From CAYNRA01 sp046296415 (lineage in GTDB: Bacteria; Bacteroidota; Bacteroidia; Cytophagales; Spirosomataceae): a DNA stretch of 64,000 nucleotides. Where the stretch lies: positions 992,001 to 1,056,000 of the forward strand of contig JBKBLN010000001.1 in NCBI GenBank assembly GCA_046296415.1. Direction: 5' to 3'. Each line of letters opens with the position of its first letter. Positions within the stretch are counted from its first letter, which is position 1. The notes beneath the pieces are model-generated. The model saw only the letters and a program-made list of their open reading frames with translations, was not told the DNA's origin and searched no databases. This document shows, in pieces, positions 41,171 through 49,882 of the stretch. The position numbers and the translations under genes were made by a program.

Positions 41171-42208
41171 TTATTGCTTGATTGGCTCTTGTTGAGACAA
41201 GCAATGAAAGCTACCCAATCCCCAAATGATTTCCGTGGAATCGATGCCAATAATCTCTCTTCCTGGAAAACATTGCTCTATGATTTTCAAGGCCACATCA
41301 TCTTGGGCACACCGGTAGGTTGGTACAATAACCGACTGATTGGCAATGTAAAAATTCGCATACGAGGCCGGTAGGCGTTCTCCTTGGTCAATCACGGGAT
41401 CTGGCATGGGCAATTCAATGATATTCAATGCCTGGCCGGACGGTAATCTCAAGTCCTTAAGATCCTTTAGGTTCTGCCGCAGGGGTTCAAAGTTGGCATC
41501 CAGTCGATTGGACTCCGTGACCGTCAAAACGGTATCTTCATTCACAAAACGAGTCGTGTCGTCAATGTGGCCATCTGTGTCATCTCCCACAATCCCTTCA
41601 CTGACCCACAAGACTTGTTCAGCCCCGTAGTACTCACATAAATAGTTTTCGATTTGCTTTTGATCTAGGTGGGGATTGCGGTTGGGATTCAACAAGCAAA
41701 CTTTGGAAGTTAGAATACTCCCCTTGCCATTAAACTCCACACTTCCACCCTCCATGATGATCCCCGGACTGACAGTTGGTAGGTTCAAATACTGAGCAAT
41801 ATGAAGCGGAATACGGTCATCCGAATCAAAGGGTGGATATTTCCCTCCCCATGAATTGTATCCCCAATTCACGATCATTCTTTCGTCAGTCGATTGATGG
41901 ATTAATACCGCAGGCCCATGGTCCCGACACCAAGAATCATTGGATGGTATAGCCAATACATCCACTTTGGATGGATCAATGCCATACTCCGGTAGTTGAG
42001 ACCGAATCCAGGCGCATAGCGTTTCATCATGACCATTGATGCATACCTGCTCGCTTTGACTTAATGCCTTAATGAAAGCAAAATATGAAGGATATATACG
42101 AGAGAATCGATCCTCCCAAGTAGACACATTTCGAGGAAAAGTTAACCAAGTTGCGCGATGCGTATGCCACTCCGCAGGAAAATAAAATCCGAGTTCTTTG
42201 GGCGTCAT
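41171..42208 (-). CDS. aguA: Agmatine deiminase
   Basis: The 345-aa enzyme of the guanidino-modifying superfamily converts agmatine to N-carbamoylputrescine. Seen are FPAEWHTHRATWLTFPRN, NDSWCRDHGPAV, IMEGGSVEFNG, the catalytic His region DDTDGHIDDTTRF and nucleophile Cys336 in GSFHCLSQQEP. It suggests putrescine synthesis from arginine; the partner N-carbamoylputrescine amidohydrolase is not in the window. A peptidyl-arginine deiminase label is possible by homology, but length and motifs favour agmatine. Confidence 0.92.
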   Translation of the reverse strand: MTPKELGFYFPAEWHTHRATWLTFPRNVSTWEDRFSRIYPSYFAFIKALSQSEQVCINGHDETLCAWIRSQLPEYGIDPSKVDVLAIPSNDSWCRDHGPAVLIHQSTDERMIVNWGYNSWGGKYPPFDSDDRIPLHIAQYLNLPTVSPGIIMEGGSVEFNGKGSILTSKVCLLNPNRNPHLDQKQIENYLCEYYGAEQVLWVSEGIVGDDTDGHIDDTTRFVNEDTVLTVTESNRLDANFEPLRQNLKDLKDLRLPSGQALNIIELPMPDPVIDQGERLPASYANFYIANQSVIVPTYRCAQDDVALKIIEQCFPGREIIGIDSTEIIWGLGSFHCLSQQEPIKQ

Positions 42209-42355
42209 GTGGTAAGGTTACGTCTAATTTAAATCGCAAAACTAGCCAAAAAATCAGGAACAATGCCCATGGTAATTTAAAAATCACTTGGAAAGTAAAT
42301 TCCTGTAGATTATATTTGTGTCCAAATTTCCGTTGATTTTGTCGTTTTTGACAAT

Positions 42356-42450
42356 ATAAATTTAGGTTATCTCTTCTGCCTACGGGCGAAGAGTGGTTGA
42401 ATAAATGATAGGTTTGAAAGGCAGCCAACTTTGTTGGCTGTTTTTTTTAT
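42356..42450 (+). ncRNA. Candidate structured leader RNA/attenuator
   Basis: A first hairpin pairs CTCTTC-T-GCC (42371-42380) with GGC-GAAGAG (42385-42393) around the very stable tetraloop TACG. About 30 nt later a canonical terminator follows: CAGCCAAC (42422-42429) with GTTGGCTG (42433-42440) and eight T. No plus-strand gene precedes it, so the terminator either ends a ~90-nt small RNA or attenuates the thiolase gene whose ATG is at 42459. No known riboswitch class is recognised. The RNA's 5' end is a guess from a weak -7-like TAAATTTA. Confidence 0.5.
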
Positions 42451-42458
42451 TTTTGACC

Positions 42459-43547
42459 ATGGAAATAGGATTGTCTTGGTATGGTCGAACCCCCATTGGG
42501 AAAAAGCGGGGTATGTGGGCAAAAACGCCACCAGAAGAGTTGGTCGCGAGTCTTTTAAAAGAAGCAGCGTCTCGGTGTCAAGTTCCTCACGAAATCATTT
42601 TGGCTTCCGCTACTTCCACCGGTGGAAATCCTGCCCGATATGCTGCACTCATGGCGGGTTTGCCGGAGTCTGTTCCAGCTTTCCAAGTGGATGCTCAGTG
42701 TCTTGGAAGTGCCCAGGCTATGGCAATTGGTTGGGCAAAAATAAAAGCGGGTCTTGCCGAGGCGGTTTGGGTGGGAGGCATGGAAAGTGCTTCTTTATCG
42801 CCCACTCGGGGATTTCACCCAGCAGACCCTCGATTTGATCCTCAAAAACCAACGTTTCAGACGGCTCTTTTTGCACCTGGCGATACGCATTTGCCTATGC
42901 CCATTCAAATGCAACCGTTACTCGCTGATTTTTCAGAACAGGCGCTTACCGATTGGGGAGTTGCCTCCAAAAGAAAAGCCTGGCGTGCCCAAGAGGAGCA
43001 TAACCTAGCCACTATCAAATTTCCCAATTTACCTGATGAACTTCTGAAAAGTCCGGAGGCAGATGAGTATTTTTTGGCTCAATGGAAACGTCGGTATAGT
43101 ATTCAGTTCATGCATCCTTGGAATTGTGCTCCTGAAGCCGACGCCGCCGCGTTGATGGTGTTAACTACCCAACCCACCCATATTTTAATTCGAGATGTAG
43201 TCACGGTTGGTTTTTCACCTCATCAAGCAGCTCTGGCTTGCGGAATGGCTGTACGTCAGCTTCTTACTCAGACGGGTTTAGGAGTTCAGGATATTGACCT
43301 TTGGGAAATTCATGAGGCTTTTTCGTTAAAACCCACATCAATTTGTCAAAATAACGCTATAAACCCAGCAAAAGTGAATATTTTTGGGGGAAATATAGCC
43401 TACGGTCATCCTTTTGGGGCGTCTGGTGCCATCGGAATGATGCACCTAGCTGAGGCTTTACGAGGGCAAAAAAAATCAATGGGCATTTTCACGATGTCGG
43501 CTGCTGGCGGATTGGGCGTGGCCGTATTGCTTGAATGTAGAAACTAA
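42459..43547 (+). CDS. Thiolase-family protein lacking the C-terminal catalytic Cys
   Basis: From the ATG at 42459 the product is 362 aa, a little shorter than usual thiolases (~390). The acyl-accepting Cys is present in VDAQCLGSAQA (Cys81), as are WEIHEAFS and GGNIAYGHPFGASGA with the active-site His. In the last motif, normally CxGGG, the sequence is TMSAAGGLGVA: Ser replaces the base Cys. The enzyme may be a non-decarboxylating condensing or hydrolytic variant. It is 2 bp from an AMP-binding acyl-CoA-synthetase-like gene, so the pair probably handles one acyl substrate. Confidence 0.85.
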   Translation: MEIGLSWYGRTPIGKKRGMWAKTPPEELVASLLKEAASRCQVPHEIILASATSTGGNPARYAALMAGLPESVPAFQVDAQCLGSAQAMAIGWAKIKAGLAEAVWVGGMESASLSPTRGFHPADPRFDPQKPTFQTALFAPGDTHLPMPIQMQPLLADFSEQALTDWGVASKRKAWRAQEEHNLATIKFPNLPDELLKSPEADEYFLAQWKRRYSIQFMHPWNCAPEADAAALMVLTTQPTHILIRDVVTVGFSPHQAALACGMAVRQLLTQTGLGVQDIDLWEIHEAFSLKPTSICQNNAINPAKVNIFGGNIAYGHPFGASGAIGMMHLAEALRGQKKSMGIFTMSAAGGLGVAVLLECRN

Positions 43548-43549
43548 TC

Positions 43550-44872
43550 ATGTTTTTTAACTCTTTTCTTCAAAATGTTCGAGCATTTCCTCACAAAGTG
43601 GCTATTCGCTACCTTGAAGAGGAGCTTACTTATGCTGTTTTGGCAGAACGAGTTCAAAAACGAGCCCTGGACTATACCGATTTCTCCACGCGCTTCTGGA
43701 TCATTTCTACCGACAATCCGGTGATCGCTTTGGTGGATTGGTTAGCTCTTATGTACCTAGGAAAAGTAGGTATTTTGGCCCCCAAAGAGTGGCGAAATGC
43801 TTATTTTCAGTTTTTTACGGAACAAAATGAAGTGCAGAGTTGCCGTGATGTTCCAGAACGCTTCGTGGAATACTCCCCACAAACGCCAGTTGAGGTAACA
43901 GAAAACGACCTGTTTGTAGGAATTCTCTCTAGCGGAAGTACGGGGCAGCCTAAGTTGATCTGGAAGGATTACCAATCTTGGTTATCTGCCTTTCCAGCCC
44001 AATCGGAGGTTTTTGGATTACATGAGTCCGACGTATTGTATCTGGTGGATGCTCTTGCGTATTCAGCTAATGCCAATGCAGCGCTCCATATGCTATGGTG
44101 TGGTGGAACCCTGCATTTCACCCCAGTCAAAGACTTGGCCAAGCCCTTACCCGGTGAGGTGACCTCTCTATTTTTAGTTCCTTCCCACGCCCGGATCTGG
44201 GTTCAACATCAATCCACACCTCAAATTCAGCTGACTTCTTTTTTTACAGCGGGAGAGAAATTAGAGAGTACCTTAGCAAGCCAACTTCTGCGCTTACTAC
44301 CCAATGCCACTCTGACCGAGTATTACGGAGCAGCTGAACTAGGCCATATCGCCTACCACCAAAATCAATCATTGGTTGAGAATCCCCATCAGGTGGGTAG
44401 TCCCTTTCCAGGTGTCGAAATCACCTTACAAGGCAACCAGATCTATGTTCAATCGCCCTATATCTCGCCAGATTATCGTAGCATTCGAACCGTCGGAGAC
44501 TTAGGAGTTTGGGAAAATGGCGCACTTGTACTTCTAGGTAGGCAAGGGAGAATGTTTAATCGCCGGGGACTCAATATTTTGGCGGAAGAAATTGAACAAA
44601 TTGCCTGGGAAATGCCGGGTTTACAGGATGTCTTAGCAATTCAGGTAAAGCCCGGAAAAATTTGGTTACTCTATGTGGCAAATGAATCCCGGACATCAAG
44701 TCAATGGCGTCAGTTATTTCACGCCAAATTGCCTAAGGCCAAATGCCCTACTTTTTTCAAACAAGTGCCCTTTATTCCTCGGACGTTAGCGGGGAAAGTG
44801 GATTTTCGGGCCGCTGCTCGGCTGTATGCCGCTTCAGAGGAGGACAGTTTTGATTTTCAAGAAGAATCCTGA
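43550..44872 (+). CDS. AMP-binding acyl-CoA synthetase/ligase-like protein
   Basis: The 440-aa adenylate-forming enzyme is short for the family (usually ~500 or more), with a reduced N-terminal half. The phosphate-binding loop is GILSSGSTGQPKL, the A5 motif TEYYGAAELGHIAY, the A7 aspartate lies in VGDLGVWENGALVLLGR, and the A10 lysine is in RTLAGKVDFRA. It should activate a carboxylic acid as acyl-AMP and perhaps load CoA. Substrate unknown. It is coupled to the thiolase and followed after 32 bp by a TonB-dependent receptor. Confidence 0.87.
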   Translation: MFFNSFLQNVRAFPHKVAIRYLEEELTYAVLAERVQKRALDYTDFSTRFWIISTDNPVIALVDWLALMYLGKVGILAPKEWRNAYFQFFTEQNEVQSCRDVPERFVEYSPQTPVEVTENDLFVGILSSGSTGQPKLIWKDYQSWLSAFPAQSEVFGLHESDVLYLVDALAYSANANAALHMLWCGGTLHFTPVKDLAKPLPGEVTSLFLVPSHARIWVQHQSTPQIQLTSFFTAGEKLESTLASQLLRLLPNATLTEYYGAAELGHIAYHQNQSLVENPHQVGSPFPGVEITLQGNQIYVQSPYISPDYRSIRTVGDLGVWENGALVLLGRQGRMFNRRGLNILAEEIEQIAWEMPGLQDVLAIQVKPGKIWLLYVANESRTSSQWRQLFHAKLPKAKCPTFFKQVPFIPRTLAGKVDFRAAARLYAASEEDSFDFQEES

Positions 44873-44904
44873 AAATCAATTTTTGTCAAATTCTCTTTAT
44901 TTAA

Positions 44905-46815
44905 ATGAACCTTTTATCACTTTTTATAGGTGGTCTATCGGCAATTTATGTACCGGTAACCCCACAAGACTCCATTCCAGTACGCGAGCATTCGCTTGAT
45001 CAGGTTTCGGTTACAGCCAGTATCCAAGGAACCGAGCTCAGAAAAATCGGTCGTAATGTCACGGTAATCACCGCCAAACAAATTGAAGATGCACCCGTGA
45101 AATCGTTGGACGGTATTTTACAATACGCCTTAAATATTGATGTTCGATCCCGATCTCCATTAGGTGGTCAGGCGGATATATCGATTCGGGGTGGACACTA
45201 CGATCAAACGTTAATCTTGGTGGACGGGATTAAGATGAATGATCCACAAACAGGTCATCACTCCCTCAATTTGCCTGTTCCCTTTTCTTTAATTGAACGG
45301 ATTGAAGTACTTCAAGGAGGTGCCTCACGGGTTTTTGGACCTAGCGCTTTTTCAGGGGTCATTCATATCATCACCAAAAAAGATAAGCCAACAGGCTTAG
45401 ATTTAGGCTTGGCAGGGGGGCAATTTGGGCTTCAGCAAATGACGGGGACGGCCCATGTACAGACTTCAAAAGTGGGGGCTACTTTGGCTGCGGAGCGTAT
45501 GAAACATGATGGATATCGTCCGCAAACAGCCTTCAATCGCCAATCCATCTTAGGCCAATCCACTTGGTATGGACAGGGGCACACACTAACAGTCCAAGGC
45601 GGATGGATGGGAAATGACTTTGAGGCTGCTAATTTTTATCATCCAAAATTTAACCAACAATATGAAGAGGTGTCGTCTACCTACGCTGTTGGAAAATGGC
45701 TATGGGATATTTCTTCTAATACCTCCTCAACGGTTTCGGTTATGTGGCGAGAGCACCGGGACATGTATGATTTTGATCGGTATCGGTTCACCAACCCATC
45801 GGGGGTCAATCACCACCAAACCGACGTATGGGAGGCGGAATGGCGAGGGAAATGGCGTCAAAATAAGGGTTCCACAGCTTGGGGGGCTTCTTTTCGTCGA
45901 GAAGAAGTGCTCAGCAATCGACTCGGAGTGGAAAGAACTCCTATTCCCATTCCGGGAGAATATGTTGTCCAATTTACCCGTGGAAAGCAACGTGATAACA
46001 GTGGATTTTTCCTGGAACAAAATCAGCAACTTGGCCAATGGAATCTATCTGCTGGTACTTTGTTGAATTACAATACCCAATTTGGTTGGGCTTTTTATCC
46101 CGGACTGGACCTAACATTCTTGGGTTGGAATGATCAACAAATTTATTTTAGTGCCAATCGCTCTTTACGATTGCCAACTTTTACGGAGTTGTATTTAAAT
46201 ACGTCAACGGTACGGGCAGATCCCAATCTGAAACCAGAGTCCGCTACAAGTTTTGAGGTGGGTTGGAAAGGTCAATTAAAAGGAATACGGTGGATCACCT
46301 CCTTATTTTATCGAAATACGCAAGATGCCATCGATAAGGTAAAAAGACCAGAGCTAACTGTGCCAACCATGGAAAATATTCAGCACATCAACATGGCTGG
46401 TTGGGAAGTATCCTTAACTAAAAAGTGGTCAACTTGGCCAGGTCAGCCTACTTTAAGTATTTTATATGCCTATTTGGTGGCCGATCGGCGGGAAGAAGGG
46501 TTTCAGTCTTTTTATACCCTTAACTACCTCCGCAACAAAGCCAGTATTGGGATCAACACACGAATAGGTAAGTTATTGACACTGGATGTTTGGTATACTT
46601 GGAAAGACCGAATGGGAAACTACCAGTGGGATGCCACAAGCCCGCTGTTAAGGTACCCAGATGTTCATTTAGTTGACCTTAGATGGCAATATGCACGTAA
46701 GAAAAGTAGGTATTTTGTCGATGTAAATAATGCATTAAATCAAATTTACCAAGAGCATGGATTTGTCATGCAGCCTGGACGCTGGGTGTCACTGGGTGGC
46801 CAATGGTCTTGGTAA
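44905..46815 (+). CDS. TonB-dependent outer-membrane receptor, BtuB-like
   Basis: The 636-aa receptor has a short signal sequence, a plug domain (LDQVSVTASIQGTELRKIG, ADISIRGGHYDQTLILVDGI, IERIEVLQGGASRVFGPSA) and a ~22-strand barrel ending in an aromatic residue (VSLGGQWSW). It lacks the CarboxypepD-like N-terminal extension of SusC proteins, so it resembles siderophore or cobalamin receptors. No SusD or binding protein is adjacent. The ligand could relate to the acyl-activating genes in front, but that is speculation. Confidence 0.9.
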   Translation: MNLLSLFIGGLSAIYVPVTPQDSIPVREHSLDQVSVTASIQGTELRKIGRNVTVITAKQIEDAPVKSLDGILQYALNIDVRSRSPLGGQADISIRGGHYDQTLILVDGIKMNDPQTGHHSLNLPVPFSLIERIEVLQGGASRVFGPSAFSGVIHIITKKDKPTGLDLGLAGGQFGLQQMTGTAHVQTSKVGATLAAERMKHDGYRPQTAFNRQSILGQSTWYGQGHTLTVQGGWMGNDFEAANFYHPKFNQQYEEVSSTYAVGKWLWDISSNTSSTVSVMWREHRDMYDFDRYRFTNPSGVNHHQTDVWEAEWRGKWRQNKGSTAWGASFRREEVLSNRLGVERTPIPIPGEYVVQFTRGKQRDNSGFFLEQNQQLGQWNLSAGTLLNYNTQFGWAFYPGLDLTFLGWNDQQIYFSANRSLRLPTFTELYLNTSTVRADPNLKPESATSFEVGWKGQLKGIRWITSLFYRNTQDAIDKVKRPELTVPTMENIQHINMAGWEVSLTKKWSTWPGQPTLSILYAYLVADRREEGFQSFYTLNYLRNKASIGINTRIGKLLTLDVWYTWKDRMGNYQWDATSPLLRYPDVHLVDLRWQYARKKSRYFVDVNNALNQIYQEHGFVMQPGRWVSLGGQWSW

Positions 46816-46824
46816 AGTGTACAT

Positions 46825-46856
46825 TTGACTTCCTGATGAAAAACTCAGGAAGTCAA
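46825..46856. terminator. Hairpin between converging genes
   Basis: TTGACTTCCTGA (46825-46836) pairs perfectly with TCAGGAAGTCAA (46845-46856). It lies between the receptor stop and the convergent epimerase-like gene and overlaps the stop of the latter. T runs are weak, so efficiency is uncertain. Confidence 0.65.
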
Positions 46857-47639
46857 TTCAATCACCAGCTTTGGTTCCTGATCAAACGGGACAATGGATT
46901 TCATGGAAAGCTGAGGATAGGCGTTTCGTAATTTTTGGAAATTCATGGCGCAGGAGTGATCCATGCGTCTCACTTCTTTCAAATCCATCGTTTTTGATTG
47001 TACCAGGTAATCGGTGGAAGTGACATTAAATAATCCGCTGGTTTTACGACTTCGCATGAAATACCATAGAATGTCAGTTGCGTGAGACACCGAGATCAAG
47101 GGGATCATGTCTAGATTTGGTACATGTGCCGATGCAGCCAAGGCAATAGAGTCGGACTCTCCTGTGTAAAGTTCAGCTAGTTTTAATCCTGCCCAGAAAT
47201 AGGGTTTTTTAGGCTGACTAACCACCCATTGATCTAACGAGTGGCAGGCTTTCCCAAACATAGTCGGTGGATTTAGTTCTTGTAATGTTAATTCATTGTC
47301 ATTCCAAGGTGTATCCTGCCCAGCGTAAGTTTCGTAAGATGATAAGTATAAAAAAGGAATATCGTGCAACACAGATTGTCTCCAAACCTGTTTAAAATAG
47401 GATTGTACTGAATCTTGTTGTTCCGGCGACCAAATGGATCTTTCTGGACCTAAAAACAAACAAAATTCAACCTCCTCTGCCCGATGCTGAAGCCAATGGA
47501 TACCCTCCGAAATGGGTTGGATACCGTGAGCCTCGGAATGGTCGGAGACTAAGTAGAACGAAGAAGTGGAAAGCTTGTCTGTTAAATAGGATACCACCGC
47601 CCGACTGAACGGGCCTTGGCAGGTGTAAATCCAAATCAT
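46845..47639 (-). CDS. Degenerate HldD-like SDR-family protein
   Basis: The 264-aa protein has the outline of an extended short-chain dehydrogenase such as ADP-heptose epimerase HldD: FLYLSSYETYAGQD, ELNPPTMFGKACHSLDQWV and GLKLAELYTGES follow the HldD order. However the N-terminal glycine-rich NAD motif is replaced by YTCQGPFSRAVVSYL, and the catalytic YxxxK reads FGKAC. The protein is thus unlikely to be a normal NAD-dependent epimerase. It is shorter than HldD (~320 aa). Divergent from queD. Confidence 0.55.
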   Translation of the reverse strand: MIWIYTCQGPFSRAVVSYLTDKLSTSSFYLVSDHSEAHGIQPISEGIHWLQHRAEEVEFCLFLGPERSIWSPEQQDSVQSYFKQVWRQSVLHDIPFLYLSSYETYAGQDTPWNDNELTLQELNPPTMFGKACHSLDQWVVSQPKKPYFWAGLKLAELYTGESDSIALAASAHVPNLDMIPLISVSHATDILWYFMRSRKTSGLFNVTSTDYLVQSKTMDLKEVRRMDHSCAMNFQKLRNAYPQLSMKSIVPFDQEPKLVIELTS

Positions 47640-47755
47640 GTGGTTTTCTTTTCACAAATTTACTTATTAATCAAATTTAGTTACTGAACTTTGAAAAGGA
47701 TAAATTGGATTTATTGCAGATTCTTGAGGGGTTTATCCACCGATAATCGGGGTTT

Positions 47756-47787
47756 TTTGGGAAAGTTCAGGGGGTATCGTAATTTTG
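47756..47787 (+). promoter_or_regulatory. Promoter of the queD-lpxB operon
   Basis: TTTG (47756-47759), a 20-bp spacer and TAATTTTG (47780-47787) match the Bacteroidota promoter consensus exactly. The transcript would start roughly 10 bp before the queD ATG, leaving no room for a riboswitch. Confidence 0.7.
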
Positions 47788-47803
47788 CGAAAATTTACAT
47801 CCG

Positions 47804-48226
47804 ATGTTGTATATCACTCGCCGCGAAACATTTAACGCGGCTCATCGTCTTTACCGATCAGATTGGACTCCTGAACAAAACTATGCCATGTTTGGGCCTT
47901 GCTCTCGTTTGCATGGACATAACTGGGAGTTATTTGTCACGGTGGCAGGAACGGTGAATCCGGACACTGGTTTTGTGATGGACTTAAAGACGCTCAGCCA
48001 GATTGTCAAACGAGAAATAGTGGACATCGTGGATCATTCGTATTTAAACGAGGATGTTCCCTTCCTAGCCGGACAGTTACCGAGTACCGAAAACTTCATT
48101 TTGGCCATTTGGGGAATTTTGCAACCCGTTCTTGCCAAAGATTATGGTGTGCAGCTCTACCAATTGAAGTTAGTAGAAACGGCCAATCACTTTGTTGAGT
48201 ACAGAGGAGAATTGCATCACGCATGA
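47804..48226 (+). CDS. queD: 6-carboxytetrahydropterin synthase
   Basis: The 140-aa T-fold enzyme makes 6-carboxy-tetrahydropterin from 7,8-dihydroneopterin triphosphate in queuosine synthesis. Zinc ligands are His14 (FNAAHRL), His37 and His39 (LHGHNW), and the catalytic Cys33 is in GPCSRLHGH. DHSYLN and STENFILAIW are further PTPS/QueD motifs. It overlaps lpxB by 4 bp. Confidence 0.93.
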   Translation: MLYITRRETFNAAHRLYRSDWTPEQNYAMFGPCSRLHGHNWELFVTVAGTVNPDTGFVMDLKTLSQIVKREIVDIVDHSYLNEDVPFLAGQLPSTENFILAIWGILQPVLAKDYGVQLYQLKLVETANHFVEYRGELHHA

Positions 48227-49338
48227 AATATTTTCTAATTGCGGGAGAACGATCTGGTGACCTCCACGGTAGCAATCTCATTGCGGCTATCCGGGCCCAA
48301 GATTCCACCGCAGAAATCCAGGGCTGGGGTGGAGATCTCATGAAAAAAGCGGGGATGGAAACCCTCGTTTCCTTGGAAGAATTAGCCTTCATGGGTTTTT
48401 GGGAGGTTATTCGAAACCTAAGATCCATTCTCAAATTAAAGAAGACTTGTCAAATTCACCTGGCTGAATATCAGCCAGATGCTCTGGTTTTAATCGATTA
48501 TTCGGGTTTCAATCTCCGCATCGCCCAATGGGCAAAAAAAAGAGGTATTCGTGTGTTTTATTACATTGCTCCCAAAGTTTGGGCTTGGAATACCGGACGA
48601 GTGAAATCGTTTCCATCCAAAATTGATCATCTTTTTTGTATTTTTCCTTTTGAGGTAGAATTCTTCAAAAAACATCAATTCTTTCCTGTTGAATACGTTG
48701 GAAACCCGCTGGTTGACGCGATGTCTCGCTTCGTGCCCTCCCAGTCCATTCTACAAAGCAAGCCGGTTCTGGCGTTGCTTCCGGGTAGCCGAAAACAAGA
48801 AGTCTTGGCCGCCCTGCCCTTAATGCTGGAAGCAACACGGCACTTTTCGGATCTTCAACCCATCGTAGCCAAAGTATCCAATTTGCCATCTTCCTTGTAC
48901 GAAGTATTTGAAAAACAATACCCAAATGTAAAGTGGGTTTTGGATGACACCTACGAGCTTCTATCTTGTTCAAGTGTTGCAGTGGTCACGTCTGGAACAG
49001 CTACTCTCGAGACCGCTTGGTTTCAGGTTCCTCAAGTCGTTGTTTACAGAACCAGTTGGCTAAGTTATGAAATTGCCCGCAGGCTAATAAAAGTGCCTTT
49101 TATTTCGTTAGTCAACCTAGTGATGGAAGAACAGGTGGTGACAGAACTCATCCAGTCTGACTTCCAAACCTCTCGGGTGGTAGAAGAAATTACCAAACTC
49201 CTACCAGGAAGTCAATACCGTGTAAAACAAGCTCAGAAATTGTCTGAGCTTCGAGCCAAGTTAGGTGATCCTGGGGCTTCTTTCCGAGTGGGTCATCGTA
49301 TTGTTCAACTAATTAACTCTAGCAAACAACCCCTATGA
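48223..49338 (+). CDS. lpxB: Lipid-A-disaccharide synthase
   Basis: GT19 glycosyltransferase joining UDP-2,3-diacylglucosamine to lipid X in lipid A synthesis at the inner membrane. The 371-aa protein shows AGERSGDLHGSNLI, GWGGDLMKKAGM, LIDYSGFNLRIA, YYIAPKVWAWNTGRV, EYVGNPLVD and LLPGSRKQEV, all standard. ATGA overlaps bind it to queD before and a small lipoprotein gene after. Confidence 0.96.
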   Translation: MKYFLIAGERSGDLHGSNLIAAIRAQDSTAEIQGWGGDLMKKAGMETLVSLEELAFMGFWEVIRNLRSILKLKKTCQIHLAEYQPDALVLIDYSGFNLRIAQWAKKRGIRVFYYIAPKVWAWNTGRVKSFPSKIDHLFCIFPFEVEFFKKHQFFPVEYVGNPLVDAMSRFVPSQSILQSKPVLALLPGSRKQEVLAALPLMLEATRHFSDLQPIVAKVSNLPSSLYEVFEKQYPNVKWVLDDTYELLSCSSVAVVTSGTATLETAWFQVPQVVVYRTSWLSYEIARRLIKVPFISLVNLVMEEQVVTELIQSDFQTSRVVEEITKLLPGSQYRVKQAQKLSELRAKLGDPGASFRVGHRIVQLINSSKQPL

Positions 49339-49811
49339 AGCTGTTTTCTGTTTCTTTCGTTTTGGCTGTTTTTTTATGTATGACCTCCTGCCAGGTTGAG
49401 GAACCCGAAGGAGATCCCATCGTCTTGTTGGCAGGAGATAGTTCGGTCGCATGGCGTGTAGCATCTGGAAAGGTGAAGGTAGATGGTGCCGAAATCGATG
49501 TGGTGGGGGCGCAAAATCCCTGCGTTTTGGATAATCAGGTGGTCTTGTTTGCCGATGGCCGATTTGAATTAAATGAAGGGGCCACGACGTGCCAAACCGG
49601 TGATCCTTCCCTGATCTATTCAGGAAGATGGAATTACAGCGCCACAAATCGATCTTTGACCATTGATCGATTCACCTTTCTGTCCATTGTCATCGATCAA
49701 CCCACTTTCGTTATCTCCAGCATCAATGCGGATTCTTTCACAGGAACAACCTCCGTTACCTTCCAAGGGCAAAAGGTAGATGCTGAAATTTCTTTTTCAC
49801 GCATAAAATAA
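49335..49811 (+). CDS. Small lipoprotein, lipocalin-like
   Basis: The 158-aa lipoprotein (signal ending FLCMTSC) starts with a segment WRVASGKVKVDG and has beta-strand-like repeats with a pair of cysteines (NPCVLDN and ATTCQTG). It resembles the lipocalin-like family of Bacteroidota and is of the same style as the lipoprotein at 31572-32018, though not clearly homologous. Overlaps lpxB by 4 bp; role unknown. Confidence 0.7.
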   Translation: MKLFSVSFVLAVFLCMTSCQVEEPEGDPIVLLAGDSSVAWRVASGKVKVDGAEIDVVGAQNPCVLDNQVVLFADGRFELNEGATTCQTGDPSLIYSGRWNYSATNRSLTIDRFTFLSIVIDQPTFVISSINADSFTGTTSVTFQGQKVDAEISFSRIK

Positions 49812-49844
49812 TTCCTACACTTGGAGAACATTCAATGAAAAATC

Positions 49845-49877
49845 TTTGTTGTCACTTCGAGTAATACTATAAATTTG
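49845..49877 (+). promoter_or_regulatory. sufB promoter, possibly leaderless transcript
   Basis: TTTG (49845-49848), 21 bp, TAAATTTG (49870-49877). The sufB ATG is at 49883, about where transcription should begin, so the mRNA may have almost no 5' leader. Confidence 0.6.
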
Positions 49878-49882
49878 AGGTA

